From assembly GCA_031286975.1 (NCBI GenBank), contig JAITTM010000010.1:1-5841 (forward strand): a DNA stretch of 5,841 bases, written 5' to 3'. Origin of the DNA: Coriobacteriales bacterium (GTDB lineage: Bacteria > Actinomycetota > Coriobacteriia > Coriobacteriales > UBA8131). A model generated the notes under the pieces. The model was not told where the DNA came from and did no database searches. It worked only from the letters and a program-made list of their open reading frames with translations. Every line of letters starts with the position of its first letter. The stretch's first letter is position 1. Below are positions 1 through 5,072 of the stretch, in pieces. A program made the position numbers and the translations under genes.

Positions 1-489
1 CAAAAAGGTGACGACCCAGCGCTTGAGCAGCAGCTCAACACCGAGTTATACCCCACGCTTGCGCTTGTGGATACCAGCGGGCGCTTTTTGGGCGCACAGT
101 TCCACGGCGTGCCGGCCGGTCATGAGATCAACTCCTTTGTGCTTGCGCTTTATAATGCCGCGGGACCGGGGCAGACCATTGACGAGGCCCTGGCAGCGCG
201 CATCGTCCAACATGGGCGTCCGGTCAACATCAAGGTGGGCATCTCGCTTTCATGCACGCTTTGCCCCGATGTGGTTGCCGCCGCCCAGCTCATGGCGCTG
301 CGCAACCCGCTCATTCAGGCCGAGATGGTAGATGTCGCCCACTTTCCGGCGTTCAAGGAGCACTGGAGCATCATGAGCGTTCCCGCGCTGGTGCTAAACG
401 ACAGGCACCTTGATTTTGGCAAGAAGACCCTTGAGCAGCTTCTCGACCTCATCGCCTCAGAGGCCACCGATCACGAGCAAAATGCGTGA
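1..489 (+). CDS. AhpF-type thioredoxin-fold domain, C-terminal part of a probable flavoprotein reductase (5' partial)
   Basis: The frame is open from base 1 to the TGA at 487-489, giving 162 visible residues with no start in the window. The first visible half carries a VPAGHEINSFVLAL segment (GHE at visible residues 40-42) that resembles the first thioredoxin fold of the AhpF N-terminal domain. The second half carries SLSCTLCPDVV, with redox cysteines at visible residues 85 and 88 (codons 253-255 and 262-264), and a SVPAL segment with the expected cis-proline near residue 128. In AhpF this double fold passes electrons from a thioredoxin-reductase-like FAD core to the peroxiredoxin AhpC. Here the protein ends just after the domain, so any FAD/NAD(P)H core must lie upstream, the reverse of the E. 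coli AhpF order. The internal GTG at 67 cuts into the domain and is not a credible start. A stand-alone thioredoxin-like protein is possible. The domain call is firm; the full protein is inferred. Confidence 0.85.
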   Translation, partial: QKGDDPALEQQLNTELYPTLALVDTSGRFLGAQFHGVPAGHEINSFVLALYNAAGPGQTIDEALAARIVQHGRPVNIKVGISLSCTLCPDVVAAAQLMALRNPLIQAEMVDVAHFPAFKEHWSIMSVPALVLNDRHLDFGKKTLEQLLDLIASEATDHEQNA

Positions 490-499
490 GAATCGAGCA

Positions 500-527
500 G
501 GGCACAGGCGAATACCTGAGCGTGCCC
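500..527 (+). terminator. Hairpin after the first gene, possible transcript 3' end
   Basis: GGGCAC (500-505) can pair with GTGCCC (522-527). An alternative nested stem CAGG (505-508) with CCTG (515-518) closes a CGAATA loop. The hairpin begins 11 bases after the stop codon, where a 3'-end structure is expected. No T-run follows (GTGAGTGC), so it is not a typical intrinsic terminator; it may protect the mRNA end or be chance. Confidence 0.3.
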
Positions 528-551
528 GTGAGTGCATGCGGCTCAATGCGG

Positions 552-584
552 CACGAGCAAAACAGGGGCAAAACACGGGCAATC
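552..584 (+). repeat. Three tandem 11-bp imperfect repeats upstream of the ispD promoter
   Basis: Three abutting 11-mers are visible: CACGAGCAAAA (552-562), CAGGGGCAAAA (563-573) and CACGGGCAATC (574-584). A further exact copy of CACGAGCAAAA lies at 472-482, over the end of the upstream gene. The 11-bp period is about one helical turn, so the same face of the DNA would be presented. The array ends about 15 bases before where a -35 element for ispD would lie. It could bind a regulator, but no known site was recognised. Confidence 0.45.
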
Positions 585-618
585 GGTGTTTCCTGAATCG
601 CTCCACCGCGCCCTGGCG

Positions 619-627
619 TGCTATACT
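619..627 (+). promoter_or_regulatory. Extended -10 promoter for ispD-ispF
   Basis: TGCTATACT is an extended -10 (TGn) followed by TATACT at 622-627, one base from the TATAAT consensus. No good -35 is seen at the matching distance (about 599-604), which extended -10 promoters tolerate. The predicted start of transcription is near 634, leaving a leader of about 29 bases before the ATG at 663. Confidence 0.55.
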
Positions 628-662
628 ACTCTCTCACCTTTTGCATGGGGAGAAAATCGTAC

Positions 663-1535
663 ATGAACAGCGTTGACAGCGATACCATAGCAGCACAGGG
701 TGGGCGCTCGGTCGATCCGGTATCCGGGCCCTCGGTGCTTGCTGCGCCGGAGTTCTTCTTCACGCGGGAGAACCTCGACATTCTCACCTCATCCTTGGTC
801 TCTTTGCGTGGACAGGTCAACTCGAATCCCAGCACGGCGGCGGTCATCCTCGCAGGAGGCAGTGGCGAGCGCTTTGGGCGCGGCGGCGGCAAGCAACTGC
901 TCGATATCCTGGGCAAGCCCATCCTCACCTGGAGCGCTGAGGCCTTTGATGCCGTGGGTGATGTGGGGCTCATCGTGATCGTGGTGCCCGAGGAGCGCAT
1001 GGACGAGTATTGCCGACAGGCCATCGACTCGTATCCCTTTGTGACACCCATCATCATGGCGCCCTCCGGTGCCCTGCGCCAGGAGTCTTCGTTTGCGGGC
1101 ATCAATCTGGTGCCGGATACCTATGAGTTCATCGCCATCCACGACGGTGCCCGCCCGCTCGTTACGCCTGAGCTGGTGAGCCACACCATCGCCGCCGTGC
1201 GCGGCAACATCGACGCCGACGGCGCCGTGGTGGGGTTTCCCGCCATCGACACGCTCAAGGTCGTCAGCAGCAACAATATAATCGGTACGCCTGACCGCTC
1301 CTCGTTCTGGACAACCCAGACGCCGCAGGTGTTCAGGAGCGAGATCATCAAGCGCGCCCACTCAACGGCGCTGGCTGAGGGTTTTGTGGGCACCGATGAC
1401 TCCGCGTTGGTCGAGCGCCTGGGTGGTAAGGTGTTGCTGGTAAGAGGGCCGCGCGACAATATCAAGATAACGGTGCCGGAGGATCGCGCTCCGGCAGAGG
1501 CGGGGCTTGCCCTGCGCCTGCAGGAAAGGTTGTAG
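663..1535 (+). CDS. ispD: 2-C-methyl-D-erythritol 4-phosphate cytidylyltransferase
   Basis: IspD joins MEP and CTP to give CDP-methylerythritol plus pyrophosphate, the third step of the cytosolic MEP isoprenoid pathway. The 290-residue product carries the family motifs in order: VILAGGSGERFG (61-72, nucleotide loop), KQLL (77-80), GALRQESSFAG (136-146), HDGARP (160-165), DTLK (196-199), TPQVF (220-224) and DNIKITVPED (265-274, with the conserved Lys at 268). The ATG at 663 is chosen because GGGGAGA (647-653) lies upstream at usable spacing and the predicted transcript starts near 634; the GTG at 618 would lie before that start, and the ATG at 645 has no ribosome site. About 57 residues precede the catalytic domain, whereas E. 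coli IspD (236 residues) has only a few. The extension has a segment rich in Phe and Leu (FFFTRENLDILTSSL) but no clear signal peptide. ispF follows with no gap, so the two are co-translated. Confidence 0.95.
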   Translation: MNSVDSDTIAAQGGRSVDPVSGPSVLAAPEFFFTRENLDILTSSLVSLRGQVNSNPSTAAVILAGGSGERFGRGGGKQLLDILGKPILTWSAEAFDAVGDVGLIVIVVPEERMDEYCRQAIDSYPFVTPIIMAPSGALRQESSFAGINLVPDTYEFIAIHDGARPLVTPELVSHTIAAVRGNIDADGAVVGFPAIDTLKVVSSNNIIGTPDRSSFWTTQTPQVFRSEIIKRAHSTALAEGFVGTDDSALVERLGGKVLLVRGPRDNIKITVPEDRAPAEAGLALRLQERL

Positions 1536-2039
1536 GTGGTGCCGGTGGCAACCCGCATCGGCTTAGGCATAGATGTGCACGCGTTCGCCGAGGGGCGCCC
1601 GCTCATTTTGGGCGGCGTGCAGATTCCGCACGGGCGCGGTCTTCTTGGCCACTCAGACGCTGACGTACTGGCCCATGCGATCACCGATGCTCTGTTGGGT
1701 GCCCTGCGTCTGGGCGACATCGGCGCGCTGTTCCCAGACACCGACCCCGCCTATAAAGGCGCTGATTCCCTCGAGCTGCTGGGGCGAGTTGCCGCTCTCG
1801 TGCAAAGCCAAGGCTATCGCGTCGCCGACGTGGATTGCGTGGTGATGGCGCAGGCACCCAAGCTGGCGCCCTATCGCGAGGCCATGCGCGGCAATCTGGC
1901 CCAAGCGCTCTGCATCGATGTGAGCCAGGTGGGCGTGAAGGCCACCACCACCGAGCAGCTTGGCTTTGAGGGGCGCGAAGAGGGCATCAGTGCCTACGCC
2001 GTCGCCCTTTTGCAAAGCGAGTGTGACTGCCTGTGTTGA
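1536..2039 (+). CDS. ispF: 2-C-methyl-D-erythritol 2,4-cyclodiphosphate synthase
   Basis: IspF cyclises CDP-ME 2-phosphate to MEcPP with release of CMP, two steps after IspD; the kinase between them (IspE) is not in this window. The 167-residue product has the normal family length. Metal ligands are in place: Asp13 and His15 in GLGIDVHAF, and His47 in [18 protein letters not shown] (39-56). Also seen are [19 protein letters not shown] (60-78), AQAPK (105-109) and the [10 protein letters not shown] signature (135-144). The start is GTG at 1536, directly after the TAG of ispD; AGGAAAGG (1522-1529) inside the end of ispD sits 6 bases before it. GTG at 1539 is an alternative with 9 bases. The arrangement points to translational coupling with ispD. 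Confidence 0.95.
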   Translation: MVPVATRIGLGIDVHAFAEGRPLILGGVQIPHGRGLLGHSDADVLAHAITDALLGALRLGDIGALFPDTDPAYKGADSLELLGRVAALVQSQGYRVADVDCVVMAQAPKLAPYREAMRGNLAQALCIDVSQVGVKATTTEQLGFEGREEGISAYAVALLQSECDCLC

Positions 2040-2040
2040 A

Positions 2041-2057
2041 GCCCAGCTTGACTGGGC
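2041..2057 (+). terminator. Short hairpin directly after ispF
   Basis: GCCCAG (2041-2046) and CTGGGC (2052-2057) form a perfect 6-bp, mostly GC stem with a CTTGA loop, starting 2 bases after the ispF stop. It is placed like a transcript end, but CCGGACAGG follows rather than a T-run, so intrinsic termination would be weak. It may equally be a processing or stability element if cysE is read through from ispF. Confidence 0.35.
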
Positions 2058-2108
2058 CGGACAGGGGACACAAGGAGCATGACCGATGCATCCCCCGATA
2101 TACCACGA

Positions 2109-2114
2109 TATACT
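2109..2114 (+). promoter_or_regulatory. -10 element for the cysE-cysS-rlmB group
   Basis: TATACT at 2109-2114 is the same hexamer as at ispD. No convincing -35 is seen: TGCATC at 2087-2092 has 16-base spacing but a poor match. The predicted transcription start is near 2121, about 38 bases before the cysE ATG. A near-copy, TATACC, lies just upstream (2098-2103). The 119-base gap is too short for a full T-box riboswitch of the kind that controls cysE and cysS in some Gram-positive bacteria, and none was recognised. Confidence 0.4.
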
Positions 2115-2115
2115 G

Positions 2116-2133
2116 AGAATACGCGCGCATTCT
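2116..2133 (+). promoter_or_regulatory. 18-bp dyad over the predicted cysE transcription start, candidate operator
   Basis: AGAAT-A-CGCGCG-C-ATTCT is an inverted repeat with a single mismatched pair (A/C) and a centre at 2124.5. It begins 2 bases after the -10 hexamer and covers the predicted transcription start, where a repressor dimer would block initiation. No known cysteine-metabolism operator was recognised in it. The CGCGCG core is self-complementary and easy to meet by chance in GC-rich DNA. Confidence 0.35.
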
Positions 2134-2158
2134 TGCGCTGGATGACTAAGGATCCATC

Positions 2159-2869
2159 ATGTTCAAGCGATTGCGAGAAGACATACAGGCCGTCAAGGAT
2201 ACCGATCCTGCTGCGACCTCCTCAATAGGCATACTCATCAATTACCCCGGCGTGCAGGCCACCTGGGCGCACCGCAACGAGCACTGGCTCTGGAAGCATG
2301 GTCGCAAGGGGCTTGCGCGCTTCTTGAGCCAATGCACGCGCTTCTTCACGGGCATCGAGATACATCCCGGCGCCCAGCTGGGGCACCGCGTGTTCATCGA
2401 CCACGGCATGGGTGTCATCATCGGCGAGACCGCCGTGGTGGGCGACAACGTGACGCTGTATCAGGGTGTGACCCTGGGCGGCACCGGCAAGCAGCACGGC
2501 AAGCGTCATCCCAACATCGAGGCGGGCGTGACCGTTGGCGTGGGTGCAGCTGTTTTGGGCAACATCACCGTGGGCGCTAACTCCAAGGTGGGCGGCGGCG
2601 CGGTGGTGGTGGACAATGTGCCAGAGAACTGCACGGTGGTGGGTATTCCAGGGCGCATCGTCGCGCAAAACGGTATCCGCATCTGCCCGGCCGACCCCTA
2701 TCGTCGCGATCTGATGCCCGACCCCGTTGAGGTACAGATCGAGGTGCTGCATAAGCGCCTGGCAGCACTTGAGCAGCAACTGTCCGTGCCCACCCCTCGT
2801 TGGCAAGGCAGGGATACCGTTGTCTTCGATCTGAGCGAGGACATCTACATCTATGGCGGAGGTATCTGA
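2159..2869 (+). CDS. cysE: Serine O-acetyltransferase
   Basis: CysE transfers acetyl from acetyl-CoA to L-serine, giving O-acetylserine for cysteine synthesis in the cytosol. The 236-residue product has a short helical N-terminus, like B. subtilis CysE (about 217 residues), then a left-handed beta-helix of hexapeptide repeats (about 65-165). Seen motifs: RFFTGIEIHPGA (61-72), FIDHGMGVIIGETA (79-92) with catalytic Asp81-His82, VTLGGTGKQHGKRHP (104-118), and VVGIPGRIV (160-168). Glu67 occupies the place of E. coli Asp143, as in Bacillus. The C-terminus ends YIYGGGI, close to the E. coli FEYGDGI tail that docks in the CysK active site. The ATG at 2159 has AAGGA (2148-2152) 6 bases before it. One base separates its stop from cysS, whose ribosome site lies inside the last cysE codons. 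cysK is not in this window. Confidence 0.95.
   Translation: MFKRLREDIQAVKDTDPAATSSIGILINYPGVQATWAHRNEHWLWKHGRKGLARFLSQCTRFFTGIEIHPGAQLGHRVFIDHGMGVIIGETAVVGDNVTLYQGVTLGGTGKQHGKRHPNIEAGVTVGVGAAVLGNITVGANSKVGGGAVVVDNVPENCTVVGIPGRIVAQNGIRICPADPYRRDLMPDPVEVQIEVLHKRLAALEQQLSVPTPRWQGRDTVVFDLSEDIYIYGGGI
2858..2863 (+). promoter_or_regulatory. Ribosome binding site of cysS, inside the end of cysE
   Basis: GGAGGT is a near-perfect Shine-Dalgarno sequence 7 bases before the ATG at 2871. It decides the cysS start: the in-frame ATG at 2853 lies before this site and would add six residues not found in the family. The same bases encode the penultimate glycines of CysE. Confidence 0.85.
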
Positions 2870-2870
2870 T

Positions 2871-4370
2871 ATGCGTCTCTATAACACCTTGACTCGTACC
2901 AAAGAGGAGTTCGTGCCGGTCACGCCGGGCAAGGTCGCTTTCTATATCTGTGGACCGACGGTCTACAACTTCATACACATCGGCAACGCACGCAGCTTCT
3001 TGAGCTTTGATGTTATCCGCCGTTATCTTGAATACTCCGGCTATGAGGTCACCTACGTACAGAACATCACGGATGTGGACGATAAGATCATCAACCGGGC
3101 CAATGAGGAGGGGCGCACGGCAGCGGAGGTGGCAGCCGAGTACACCCAGGCCTTCATCGATTCAATGCACGCTTTGGGGGTCGCTGATCCCACCATCCGT
3201 CCTCGGGCGACCGACGAGATCGACACGATGCTCGGTCTTATCACCAGCCTGATTGCAAGCGGGCATGCCTATGAGGTCGAAGGCGACGTGTACTTCTCCG
3301 TACGCTCCTTTCCTGCTTATGGCAAATTGAGCGGGCGCGACATCGAGCAGATGCAAAGCGGTGCGCGCGTGGAGGTCGACCAGCGCAAGCATGACCCGCT
3401 TGATTTTGCCCTGTGGAAGGCCGCCAAGCCCGGCGAACCCTCGTGGGAGTCACCCTGGAGCGCGGGGCGGCCCGGCTGGCACATCGAGTGCTCGGCGATG
3501 AGCGGCAAATACCTGGGCTGCCCCTTTGACATCCATGCTGGTGGCGACGACCTGGTTTTTCCGCATCACGAGAACGAGATCGCGCAATCTGAGGCGGCCA
3601 GCGGCGTGACCTTTGCCAACTACTGGCTGCACGGCGGCATGCTCACCATCGACAAGGCAAAGATGTCAAAGTCAGAGGGCAACTACCTGCTGCTGAAAGA
3701 CGTTTTGCAGATCGTGCGGCCCCAAGCCCTGCGCCTGCTGATGCTGCAGACGCACTACCGCAGCCCCTTTGACTACTCGCGTGAACGTCTTGACGAGGCC
3801 ACCGCGGCGCTCGAGCGCATCGAGAGCGCGCTGCGCAACCTCACGTGGGCTGTCGAGAACTACGCCGTGGTGCCAGCTGCGCCCAACAGCATCGATGACA
3901 GAAACACCTCGTGGACCTGCGACCTGCTCGCACGCATCGAGGCGACGCGCAGGCAGTTTGCAGAGTCGATGGACGACGACTTCAACACGGCAGGTGCCGT
4001 GGCGGCTCTGTTCGAGCTGGTGACCGCCGGCAACGCAAGCATAAAGGACGGCATCTACGGGCAGTCGCACCAGCTCGCGGTTATCGACGCGCATGATGCG
4101 ATAGTCGAGCTGCTGGGCGTGCTGGGGGTCGAGCTTGAGCAAGGTGGGGGAGAAGACCCTCTGCCCGAGGAGGCGGTCGCATTGGCAGCAGAACTCGCAG
4201 GCTACAAGGGTGTCCTTGCCGCCGAGGCGCTGGATAGTTTGCTGCGCCTGCGCCAAGATGCGCGCGCCCAGAAGAACTGGGCGCTGGCAGATGCCGTGCG
4301 CGACGGTCTGGCCAAGCTCGAGCTCGCCATAGAGGACACCTCCTCCGGCCCTCGTCTCGTGAGGAAGTAA
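2871..4370 (+). CDS. cysS: Cysteinyl-tRNA synthetase
   Basis: CysS charges tRNA-Cys with cysteine using ATP, in the cytosol. The 499-residue class I synthetase is full length. The catalytic Rossmann domain shows FYICGPTVYNFIHIGNAR (24-41) with the HIGN form of the HIGH motif usual in Bacillus-type enzymes, and KMSKS at 264-268. Zinc ligands expected from E. coli are all present: Cys27, Cys207 (WHIECSAM), His232 and Glu236 (FPHHENE). The segment DPLDFALWK (175-183) is typical. A DALR-type helical region follows (about 350-420, with MDDDFNTAGAVAALFELV at 367-384), then a C-terminal helical tail. The start at 2871 is set by GGAGGT. The gene lies 1 base after cysE and 9 before rlmB, implying one transcript; pairing with cysE links cysteine supply to its use in translation. 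Confidence 0.97.
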   Translation: MRLYNTLTRTKEEFVPVTPGKVAFYICGPTVYNFIHIGNARSFLSFDVIRRYLEYSGYEVTYVQNITDVDDKIINRANEEGRTAAEVAAEYTQAFIDSMHALGVADPTIRPRATDEIDTMLGLITSLIASGHAYEVEGDVYFSVRSFPAYGKLSGRDIEQMQSGARVEVDQRKHDPLDFALWKAAKPGEPSWESPWSAGRPGWHIECSAMSGKYLGCPFDIHAGGDDLVFPHHENEIAQSEAASGVTFANYWLHGGMLTIDKAKMSKSEGNYLLLKDVLQIVRPQALRLLMLQTHYRSPFDYSRERLDEATAALERIESALRNLTWAVENYAVVPAAPNSIDDRNTSWTCDLLARIEATRRQFAESMDDDFNTAGAVAALFELVTAGNASIKDGIYGQSHQLAVIDAHDAIVELLGVLGVELEQGGGEDPLPEEAVALAAELAGYKGVLAAEALDSLLRLRQDARAQKNWALADAVRDGLAKLELAIEDTSSGPRLVRK

Positions 4371-4379
4371 GGAGCAGCA

Positions 4380-4940
4380 ATGTCAGACTGGCGTGAGCAG
4401 ACCCGCTTATTCGACGACGAGCCCTACAACTACGAATATTCGACGCTGGTTGATCTTATCCGCCTGGCAAAGGGTAAGCCCAACGCGCTGATTGTCGCCC
4501 TCGACCACATAACAGACGCAGGCAATATGGGCGCCATCGTGCGCAGCGCCGAGGTGGTAGGTGCTACGGGTGTCCTGATTCCCAACAAGCGGGCGGCGCC
4601 GGTCAACGATGCCGTCTATCGCACCTCCGCCGGCGCTGTTGAGTACCTGCCCATTGCGCGTGAAGCCAATATCGCGCAATCGCTCAAGCGCCTCAAAGAC
4701 GAGGGATTTTGGGTGGGTGCCGCAACTGAGCACGCCAAGCAGCTCATCTGGGATGCCCCGCTTGAGGGGCGCCTGGTGCTGGTAATGGGTGCTGAGGACA
4801 CCGGCATCTCGCGTCTGGTGCGCGAGCTCTGCGACTTCGAGTTCAAGCTCCCGCAAAAAGGCTACACCCCCTCCCTCAACGTAGCCCAGGCCTTCACCGC
4901 CATAGCCTATGAGTATCTGCGGAGAACGACCCGCCCCTGA
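4380..4940 (+). CDS. RlmB/TrmH-family (SPOUT) RNA 2'-O-methyltransferase, short form
   Basis: SpoU-family enzymes methylate ribose 2'-OH groups of rRNA or tRNA using S-adenosylmethionine, through a deep-trefoil-knot fold. The 186-residue product shows the three SPOUT motifs: DAGNMGAIVRSAEVVGA (46-62; Asn49 and catalytic-type Arg55), LVLVMGAEDTGISRLVRELCD (132-152, Glu139), and SLNVAQAFTAIAYEYLRR (165-182, Asn167). RlmB usually has about 240-250 residues with an L30e-like RNA-binding domain first; here only about 35 residues precede the catalytic domain. The start is well set: AAGGAG (4369-4374) lies 5 bases before the ATG and overlaps the cysS stop, so the short form is not a start error. The place after cysS is that of rlmB in many Gram-positive bacteria, which favours an RlmB origin, but without the N-terminal domain the RNA target (G2251 of 23S rRNA in E. 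coli) is uncertain. Confidence 0.88.
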   Translation: MSDWREQTRLFDDEPYNYEYSTLVDLIRLAKGKPNALIVALDHITDAGNMGAIVRSAEVVGATGVLIPNKRAAPVNDAVYRTSAGAVEYLPIAREANIAQSLKRLKDEGFWVGAATEHAKQLIWDAPLEGRLVLVMGAEDTGISRLVRELCDFEFKLPQKGYTPSLNVAQAFTAIAYEYLRRTTRP

Positions 4941-5003
4941 CTGATAGGGCAGAGCAGGGCAGGGCACGCGCTACTCCATCAGATTCAACTTTCAAACATA
5001 TCG

Positions 5004-5009
5004 TATAAT
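5004..5009 (+). promoter_or_regulatory. TATAAT -10 element for the Fic gene
   Basis: A perfect TATAAT lies 63 bases before the first possible Fic start. No good -35 is visible (AGATTC at 17-base spacing; TTCAAC at 4984-4989 is too close with 14 bases). The predicted transcript starts near 5016 with a leader of about 57 bases. Its own promoter suggests the Fic gene is expressed apart from the cysE operon. Confidence 0.55.
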
Positions 5010-5054
5010 GACGGGGTGTCACGCAGCTCCTTTGTGTGCGGGATAAACCTCCAG

Positions 5055-5066
5055 ATGAAACGGTAA
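5055..5066 (+). other. Three-codon mini-frame (MKR) in the Fic leader
   Basis: ATG AAA CGG TAA at 5055-5066 lies in the same frame as the Fic gene, 6 bases before its first ATG. The TAA excludes any longer Fic start in this frame. No clear ribosome site precedes it, so translation is doubtful; a role in tuning Fic expression would be speculation. Confidence 0.2.
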
Positions 5067-5072
5067 GAAGCG

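Larger units (their letters stand above)
4941..5072. other. Non-coding junction between the core operon and the Fic gene
   Basis: This stretch holds no gene. Its left part is GC-rich with overlapping AGGGCA units (4946-4966); from about 4970 it becomes AT-rich and leads to the Fic promoter. No T-run terminator hairpin is seen after rlmB; CCCT/AGGG around 4936-4949 could pair only weakly. No inverted or direct repeats marking an insertion edge were found. Confidence 0.6.

Noticed and set aside
618..662. Earlier in-frame starts for ispD (GTG 618, ATG 645)
   Set aside because: GTG 618 overlaps the promoter and precedes the predicted transcript start; ATG 645 lacks a ribosome site, while 663 has GGGGAGA.
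410..676. Forward open frame of 88 codons across the gap before ispD
   Set aside because: It starts inside the first gene in another frame, has low-complexity Arg/Ala-rich content, no ribosome site, and spans the promoter.
789..1741. Long reverse-strand frames opposite ispD and ispF
   Set aside because: They are shadows of GC-rich coding sequence: no family motifs, no ribosome sites, and they overlap strongly conserved genes.
2040..2158. T-box riboswitch controlling cysE-cysS
   Set aside because: The gap is 119 bases, with no recognisable T-box sequence and no antiterminator/terminator pair.
2079..2227. Open frame starting ATG at 2079 with AAGGAG just before it, a possible cysteine leader peptide
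   Set aside because: The ribosome site is only 1 base from the ATG, the ATG lies upstream of the predicted transcription start, and its Cys codons fall inside the cysE coding region in another frame.
3672..4256. 194-codon reverse frame opposite cysS
   Set aside because: It lies fully antisense to conserved CysS sequence and shows no recognisable motif.
4936..4966. Intrinsic terminator after rlmB
   Set aside because: Only a weak CCCT/AGGG pairing and no following T-run.
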